Shown piece by piece: positions 58,846-64,000 of a stretch of 64,000 bases of DNA (positions within the stretch are counted from its first letter, which is position 1; the number at the start of each line of letters is the position of its first letter). A program made the position numbers and the translations under genes. Source of the stretch: Halomonas sp. I5-271120. GTDB taxonomy: Bacteria; Pseudomonadota; Gammaproteobacteria; Pseudomonadales; Halomonadaceae. The notes beneath the pieces are model-generated. The model worked only from the letters and a program-made list of their open reading frames with translations, made no database searches and had not been told where the DNA came from. The stretch is taken from assembly GCF_030553075.1 (NCBI RefSeq), contig NZ_CP130701.1, positions 1,860,001 to 1,924,000 on the forward strand. Reading direction: 5' to 3'.

Positions 58846-59754
58846 ATGCCCGATGCCACGACCCCCGACACACGCGCCACCGCCATCGGTGCCACTACCG
58901 TGCTCAACTGGGCGCTGCTGGCGGCCCTGACCCAACTGGCCGGCCCGGTGCCGCCGTTTCTGCTCACGGCGCTGGCCTTTGCGGTGGCCTTCGTCTGCTT
59001 CGCCGTCTGGCTTACCCTGCGCGGCGAATCGCTTACCGTGTCAATGCGGCTGCCGCCGGCCGTCTGGGCACTGGGGGTTGGCGGTCTTTTCGGCTACCAC
59101 GCCCTCTATTTCGTGGCCCAGCAGAACGCCCCGGCGGCCAATGCCGGCCTGATCAGCTATCTGTGGCCGCTGTTGATCGTGCTGTTCGTGGCGCTGTTAC
59201 CGGGGGAACGCCTGAAGGCTGTGCATGTGATCGGCGCCCTGATGGGTTTTGCCGGTGCGGCCCTGCTGATCGGCGGCGATGTCTCGGGTGAGGGCTCTGT
59301 CCTTGGCTACGGGGCGGCGATCGCCTGTGCCTTCCTGTGGAGCGGCTATTCGGTGCTGTCCCGGGCCGTGCGCCAGGTGCCGACCGCGGCCGTGGGCGGT
59401 TTCTGCCTGGTCACCGCGGTGCTCGCCGCGCTTGGCCACCTGCTGTTCGAACCGTCTCGCTGGCCAGAGGGGCTGGGGTGGCTTGGGGTGCTCGGGCTCG
59501 GCCTGGGCCCGGTGGGTAGCGCTTTCTTCACCTGGGATCGGGGCGTCAAGCACGGCGACCTGCGCCTGCTGGGGCTGTTGTCCTACTTCACGCCGCTGCT
59601 CTCGACCCTGGTGCTGATCGCCTGCGGCTATGCCGAACCGAGCGGCTCGCTGACCCTGGCCGCTGGGCTGATTACCCTTGGTATGCTGATCGGCAGCGGC
59701 TGGCTGCGCTGGCCGTGGCGGCGAGGGGCTTCACGAACCCGGGATGCGTCCTGA
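58846..59754 (+). CDS. EamA (DMT superfamily) transporter
   Basis: 302 residues from 58846 (AGGAG upstream), ten membrane spans in two EamA repeats. Recognisable: YHALYFVAQQNAPAANAGLISYLWPLLIVLF in the first repeat (given in part: NAPAANAGLISYLWPL) and GPVGSAFFTWDRGVKHGDLRLLGLLSYFTPLL in the second (SAFFTWDRGVKHGD). The WPL motif suggests the YddG-like aromatic amino acid exporter branch, only tentatively. The Arg-rich tail after the last span is cytoplasmic. Confidence 0.88.
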   Translation: MPDATTPDTRATAIGATTVLNWALLAALTQLAGPVPPFLLTALAFAVAFVCFAVWLTLRGESLTVSMRLPPAVWALGVGGLFGYHALYFVAQQNAPAANAGLISYLWPLLIVLFVALLPGERLKAVHVIGALMGFAGAALLIGGDVSGEGSVLGYGAAIACAFLWSGYSVLSRAVRQVPTAAVGGFCLVTAVLAALGHLLFEPSRWPEGLGWLGVLGLGLGPVGSAFFTWDRGVKHGDLRLLGLLSYFTPLLSTLVLIACGYAEPSGSLTLAAGLITLGMLIGSGWLRWPWRRGASRTRDAS

Positions 59755-59995
59755 GTGCGGTGTGTGGGCCTGAGTGTTAGGCCCACAGGTTATGCTTGGC
59801 CCGATTCTTATATGAATGAAATCGATACAGAGGGCGTGAAACTTTCATTAGTCGGGGCTTACGGGGGACGTCACAATGAGCGGATCACAAGGTCCGCCGA
59901 TCATCACCGGGTGCCTACCGCGCCGGGTATGACCGAGGCCATGAACAAAATGACAGGCAGCGTCGCCGTTCAGGCGACCGATGAGGGTTGAGTCC

Positions 59996-60838
59996 ATGAG
60001 TGCACACGAGCATCCGCTAGGCATCAGTTTCGAGTTCTTTCCGCCCAATACCGAGGCGGGCAAGGAAAAGCTGCTCGGCGTGCGCGATGCCCTGGCCGCT
60101 CGCAACCCGCGCTTCTTCTCGGTGACCTACGGCGCCGGCGGTTCGACTCAGGCCCGCACCACCCAGACCGTCAAGTCGGTGCGCGAGTCCGGCATCAACA
60201 CCGCGCCGCACCTGTCCTGCATCGGCAGCGACAAGGGCGAACTGCGGGAGCTCTTGGCTCAGTACCGCGAGGATGACATCAATAGCCTGGTGGCGCTGCG
60301 CGGCGATTTGCCCTCGGGAATGGGCGGCATCGGCGAGTTGCGCTATGCCAACGAGTTGGTCGAGTTCATCCGTGAGGAAACCGGCAATCACTTCGAGATC
60401 GCCGTGGCCGCCTACCCGGAGAGCCATCCTCAGGCACCGAGCTTCGAACGCGATCTCGAGAACTTCGCGCGCAAGGTCAAGGCCGGCGCCAACCTCGCCA
60501 TCACCCAGTACTTCTTCAACCCGGATGCCTACTTTCACTTCGTCGAGCGGGCACAGAAGCTGGGCGTCGAAACACCGATCATCCCCGGCATCATGCCGAT
60601 CACCAACTACACCAAGCTGGCGCGCTTTTCGGACGCCTGTGGGGCGGACATACCGCGCTGGATTCGCAAGCAGCTCGAGGCCTACGGCGACGACAGTGAG
60701 AGCATCAAGGCCTTCGGCGAGGAAGTGGTTACCCGCCTCTGTGAGCGGCTGCTCGACGGCGGCGCGCCGGGCCTGCACTTCTATACCCTCAACCAGGCCC
60801 AGGCCTCACTAAACGTGTTGGATAACCTGAGGGCCTGA
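59996..60838 (+). CDS. metF: 5,10-methylenetetrahydrofolate reductase
   Basis: 280 residues from 59996 (GAGGG upstream). FAD-dependent TIM barrel making 5-methyl-THF for methionine synthesis. SFEFFPP near the N-terminus carries the catalytic Glu; FFSVTYGAGGSTQ, NSLVALRGDLP (Asp) and YPESHPQ follow, and TQYFFNPDAYFHFVE and PGIMPITN are family landmarks. Upstream (59755-59995) holds an 11-bp palindrome TGAAACTTTCA (59838-59848) that resembles, but does not match, a MetR site (spacing of three, not five). A strong terminator follows. Confidence 0.97.
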   Translation: MSAHEHPLGISFEFFPPNTEAGKEKLLGVRDALAARNPRFFSVTYGAGGSTQARTTQTVKSVRESGINTAPHLSCIGSDKGELRELLAQYREDDINSLVALRGDLPSGMGGIGELRYANELVEFIREETGNHFEIAVAAYPESHPQAPSFERDLENFARKVKAGANLAITQYFFNPDAYFHFVERAQKLGVETPIIPGIMPITNYTKLARFSDACGADIPRWIRKQLEAYGDDSESIKAFGEEVVTRLCERLLDGGAPGLHFYTLNQAQASLNVLDNLRA

Positions 60839-60903
60839 TGGCGCCCTTGAAGAAGAGTGCTGAACCGGTCGCTTGATAGCACCGTTTAACGCCGACGCAA
60901 CGC

Positions 60904-60938
60904 AACGGGGCCCCGCCATTGGCGAGGCCCCGTTGTGT
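60904..60938 (+). terminator. Intrinsic terminator of metF
   Basis: AACGGGGCC (60904-60912) pairs with GGCCCCGTT (60926-60934); inner bases CGCC/GGCG extend the stem. GTGTT follows. Confidence 0.8.
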
Positions 60939-61008
60939 TATCGGTGGAAAGAAACGTAGAAAGAAGCATGGACAGGCTCGTGCTTCAGAACCTGCTCGGG
61001 AACCTGAA

Positions 61009-61040
61009 CCGCCCCGCTACCCTGATGGGGAACGGGGCGG
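61009..61040 (-). terminator. Hairpin after the fused TRAP permease
   Basis: CCGCCCCG (61009-61016) pairs with CGGGGCGG (61033-61040). The loop contains CCCTGATGGGG, a smaller stem. On the minus strand TTCAGGTT follows, a weak T tract. It lies 27 bp after the permease stop. Confidence 0.55.
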
Positions 61041-61066
61041 TGTCAGGGGCTTGCTCAAGGGCTTGC

Positions 61067-63262
61067 TCAGGAGCTCGCCGTGGCGCCGTTGCCGCCGGCT
61101 CCCTTGCTGCGTTGCATCAGGAAGACGGCGGCGCCGATGGCGATGCCGGCCAGGTCGGTGATCAGGCCGCCATAGATCATGCATACGGCGCCGGCCAGCA
61201 GCACCAGACGAATCAGGCCGTTGATGTGGCCGAAGAACCAGGCCTGTACCGAGGCCGCCAGCAGCACGATGCCGAGGGTGGCGGTGACGCCGACCCGCAG
61301 GATCTGCATCCATGAGCCTTCCATCAGGATGCCCGGGCTGTAGAAGAACATGAAGGGCACGATGTAGGCGGCCAGACCGATCTTGAACGAGGTCACTGAG
61401 GTCTGCATGGCATTGGCGCCGGAAATGCCCGACGCCGCGTAGGAGGCCAGGGCCACCGGCGGAGTGATCGCCGACACGACCGCGAAGTAGAACACGAAGA
61501 AGTGCGCGATCAGCGGCTGGATGCCGATGTCGATCAGGCCCGGGGCCACCACCGACGCCGCGACCGCATAGGCCGCCGTGGTCGGCATGCCCATGCCCAG
61601 CAGGATCGAGATACACATGGCGAAGAACAGCGCCAGCAGCTGGCTGACGCCGGCCAGGCCGAGCAACAGCGAGGAGAAGCGCGCACCAACGCCGGTCAGC
61701 GAGATTACGCCGACGATGATGCCGGCACAGGCGCAGACGGCGATGATCTGGATGGCCATGGTGCTGGCCAGCTCCATCGCCTTGAGGATGGCGCGGATGC
61801 CCATCTTGTTCGGCGAAATCCAGCTCACCACGGCGGCCGAAGCGGTGGCCAGAGTGCCGGCACGGATCACCGAATAGCCCATGAACAGTGCGGCGATCAG
61901 GATGATGATCGGCGCGAACAGGTAGACCTGCTTGATCAGCTTGGAGAACAGCGGGATCTCGTCCTTGCGCATGCCGCGCATGCCCTTCTGGGCGGCCTCG
62001 AAGTCGACCATGAAGTAGACCGAGGCGAAGTACAGGATCGAGGGGATGATCGCGGCAATGGCGATCTCGGTATACGGAATCCCGGTAATCTCGGCCATGA
62101 TGAAGGCGCCGGCGCCCATGATCGGCGGCATGATCTGGCCGCCGGTCGAGGCCGCGGCCTCGATGGCGCCAGCACTGCGTGCCGGGTAGCCGACCTTCTT
62201 CATCAGCGGGATGGTCAGCGAGCCGGTGGAGACCACGTTGCCGGCACTGGTGCCGTTGATCATGCCCATCAGGCCGGAGGCGAAGATCGCCACCTTGGCG
62301 GGGCCACCCCGGGCGCGCCCGGCGGCGGCGAAGGCGAAGTTGACGAAGTAATCACCGACCTTAGAGGCCTGCAGGAAGGCGGCGAAGATGATGAATAGGA
62401 TGATATAGGTCGAGGACACCGCCGTGGTCGGACCAAGGATACCGGCGTCGGTATAGACCTGGCTGAAGAAGCGGCCCACGGAGAGCCCAGGATAGCCGAG
62501 AAAACCCGGCAGGTAGGGGCCGGCGAACACATAGGTGAGGAAGATCGCCGCAATGATGACAAGCGCTAGGCCGGCGACGCGGCGGGTCAGCTCGAGAATC
62601 AGCAGCGAGCCGGCGATGGCTGCAAAGGAAATGCCCATCGGGGCGAAAGGGGTGCCGGTCGACATGCGCAGCGGCGAGTTGTACATGACCAGTAAATAGC
62701 CGGCGCTGGCGATGGCGCAGATCATCAGCACCAGGTCCGGAGCGCTGATTCCGCTGCGGGCGTGGCGAGTGGCCCAGGACAGCAGGATGGCGGCACTGGT
62801 GGCCGCAATCAGCGGCAGGCCGAAGTGCCAGGCTTCGACCGCAGGGTCGATGCGCATGGCGCCGCCGGCCATGGTCTGCTGCATCAGCACGACCTGGACC
62901 AGCGCATAGACGGCCGGCAGCAGCAGGGCGTAGCCGAGGAACCTGAGGCCACGGTTGCTGGCCGGGGTGGTGTCGTCGGCGAAACGGGCGCCGGCGTAGA
63001 GACCGTAGCCAAGCACCAGGGCACCGCAGATGTGCACGATGCGGAACGACCAGGTCTCGAGCGGATAGATGTTCAGCGAGACCAGATGGAAGGTGGAGTA
63101 GAGAACGGCTGCAATACCGAACAGCCACCATTGCCAGCCGGTGAACAGGCGACGGTTGGACTCGATGACATCCTCGTCGACGCCTTGGGCGAGGGCCTCG
63201 GGGGTGGTATCCGAGGACGTGTTCGCCTCGGATGCCGGGCCCTTAGGTGATGACTTGCTCAT
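61067..63262 (-). CDS. TRAP transporter fused permease (DctQM type)
   Basis: 731 residues. The N-terminal third is the four-span DctQ-like part, preceded by a 35-residue acidic cytoplasmic tail; the rest is the DctM-like part with about 12 spans. Landmarks: GLMGMINGTSAGNVVSTGSLTIPLMKKVGYPARSAG (in part: NGTSAGNVVSTGSLTIPL), STGGQIMPPIMGAGAFIMAE, GMGMPTTAAYAVAASVVAPGL and SAITPPVALASYAASGISG. This fused form pairs with TAXI binding proteins, and one follows on the same strand upstream. Probably imports a dicarboxylate or similar acid; substrate unknown. Confidence 0.95.
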   Translation of the reverse strand: MSKSSPKGPASEANTSSDTTPEALAQGVDEDVIESNRRLFTGWQWWLFGIAAVLYSTFHLVSLNIYPLETWSFRIVHICGALVLGYGLYAGARFADDTTPASNRGLRFLGYALLLPAVYALVQVVLMQQTMAGGAMRIDPAVEAWHFGLPLIAATSAAILLSWATRHARSGISAPDLVLMICAIASAGYLLVMYNSPLRMSTGTPFAPMGISFAAIAGSLLILELTRRVAGLALVIIAAIFLTYVFAGPYLPGFLGYPGLSVGRFFSQVYTDAGILGPTTAVSSTYIILFIIFAAFLQASKVGDYFVNFAFAAAGRARGGPAKVAIFASGLMGMINGTSAGNVVSTGSLTIPLMKKVGYPARSAGAIEAAASTGGQIMPPIMGAGAFIMAEITGIPYTEIAIAAIIPSILYFASVYFMVDFEAAQKGMRGMRKDEIPLFSKLIKQVYLFAPIIILIAALFMGYSVIRAGTLATASAAVVSWISPNKMGIRAILKAMELASTMAIQIIAVCACAGIIVGVISLTGVGARFSSLLLGLAGVSQLLALFFAMCISILLGMGMPTTAAYAVAASVVAPGLIDIGIQPLIAHFFVFYFAVVSAITPPVALASYAASGISGANAMQTSVTSFKIGLAAYIVPFMFFYSPGILMEGSWMQILRVGVTATLGIVLLAASVQAWFFGHINGLIRLVLLAGAVCMIYGGLITDLAGIAIGAAVFLMQRSKGAGGNGATASS

Positions 63263-63344
63263 GGGAGGTTCACCCTTGAGTGGAAGGTGGAATCCCGGCC
63301 CTGGCGACGGGGCCAGAGCCGGGAGGGTGGTGCGTGTCAGCGGA

Positions 63345-64000
63345 TCACTTGATCAGCGACGGATCGATCTCGTAACCGTTTTCCTTGAACCAGCGCGCGG
63401 CACCCGGGTGGAACGGCAGCACCTTGTTCATGCCGACGTTTTCCGGAATGGTAGTCGCGGCGCTGCGGTGCACCGACATCATTTTGTCGTTGTTCTCCAT
63501 GGTGATTTTGGTCGCTTCGTAGACCAGATCTTCCGGCAGGTCACAGCCGGCGATGGCGAAGTTCCACATGGAGACCGCGTTGGCGTCTTCTTCCAGCGTG
63601 GAATAGGTGCTGGCCGGGATGGTGAACGGGGATACCGGGAAGGCGGCGGCGGCCTGAGCCTGCTCGTCTTCGGTGAACTCGATGATGTTGACGTCGGTTT
63701 GCACCTCGAGCTGGCTGACGGCCGGGATCGGGATGCCGGCGGCGAAGGCGATGACGTCGACCAGGCCGTCCTGCAGCTGGCCACCCAGGTCATTCCAGCC
63801 GCCGTTGCGACGCTCGAAGTTCACGCCCAGTTCTTCGAGGATCTGCGGGAAGTAGGTGTCGGAGGTAGAGCCGGCCGGGCCGAAGCCGATGGTCGCACCG
63901 TCCGGAATCTCGTCGATCGAGGTGATGCCGGAGCTCGACAGGGTGGCGATCGAGAACGGCGTCTCGTACATCGGGAACATGGCGCAGACGTTGTCCATCT
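63345..64000 (-). CDS. TAXI-family TRAP binding protein (5' end cut by window edge)
   Basis: The last ~218 residues are visible; the start lies beyond 64000. TAXI features: SIDEIPDGATIGFGPAGSTSDTYFPQILEELGV, QDGLVDVIAFAAGIPIPAVSQLE and YSTLEEDANAVSMWNFAIAGCDLPEDLVYEATKITMEN. The C-terminus PFHPGAARWFKENG is the usual TAXI ending. Encoded 82 bp upstream of its fused permease on the same strand, so the two form one transport operon. Confidence 0.9.
   Translation of the reverse strand, partial: MDNVCAMFPMYETPFSIATLSSSGITSIDEIPDGATIGFGPAGSTSDTYFPQILEELGVNFERRNGGWNDLGGQLQDGLVDVIAFAAGIPIPAVSQLEVQTDVNIIEFTEDEQAQAAAAFPVSPFTIPASTYSTLEEDANAVSMWNFAIAGCDLPEDLVYEATKITMENNDKMMSVHRSAATTIPENVGMNKVLPFHPGAARWFKENGYEIDPSLIK

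Noticed and set aside
59755..59995. Possible riboswitch or MetR site before metF
   Set aside because: The palindrome TGAAACTTTCA has the wrong spacing for MetR and no SAM, SAH or cobalamin riboswitch pattern was recognisable.

Overview
The window reads as the chromosome of a high-GC, aerobic, probably moderately halophilic gammaproteobacterium, most likely Halomonadaceae (Halomonas-like). This is inferred from acidic proteins, abundant TRAP and sodium-coupled transporters, the glnA-ntrBC layout, the epd-pgk-fba cluster and a type I-F CRISPR repeat. No tRNA, rRNA, insertion sequence or prophage gene was seen.

Layout. (1) 1-4383 is the trailer-side part of a very large type I-F CRISPR array: 73 repeats and 72 complete spacers in view. 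The array enters from the left edge, so leader and cas genes lie outside. It ends at a degenerate repeat followed by an intrinsic terminator. (2) 4.4-11.7 kb holds glpQ, a small unknown gene behind a textbook promoter and Fur box, a dicarboxylate symporter, a dienelactone-hydrolase-like protein, typA and a small glycosyltransferase-like gene. (3) 12.1-17.6 kb is the nitrogen-control block: glnA, a DUF4124-like protein, glnL and glnG. It has two sigma-54 promoters and a consensus NtrC site, and a decayed tandem copy of the ntrC 3' end follows glnG. (4) 17.6-23.5 kb holds dgt, an ATP-grasp protein, an RNase T2, a membrane NERD protein, a sirtuin and yciH. (5) 23.7-34.6 kb is a sugar-acid locus on the minus strand: a PtxS-like repressor, kguE, kguK, kguD, a GGDEF remnant, a second LacI repressor, a DctPQM TRAP transporter and two paralogous HAD phosphatases. 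I infer 2-ketogluconate catabolism in which a TRAP system takes the place of the usual KguT permease. (6) 34.7-39.9 kb holds aspA-ansA, a sodium:alanine symporter and a divergent XRE regulator. (7) 40-53.6 kb is central carbon metabolism: class II fba, pgk, epd and tkt, interrupted by lrgAB, a class I aldolase and a PAS-GGDEF protein, then metK and a Na+/H+ antiporter. (8) 53.7-60.9 kb holds ahcY, a GST, an LpxH-like phosphoesterase, an AraC regulator, an AEC carrier, an EamA exporter and metF. metK, ahcY and metF make this a loose methyl-cycle neighbourhood. (9) 61-64 kb is a fused-permease TRAP transporter with a TAXI binding protein cut by the right edge.

Two things stand out besides the CRISPR array. 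First, many gene junctions carry short imperfect tandem repeats with 7-22 bp units (mostly 12-15 bp) and unrelated unit sequences, often running up to or through a stop codon. Second, a small element with imperfect terminal inverted repeats occurs twice, once complete (5924-6066) and once apparently collapsed by an internal deletion (37298-37349).
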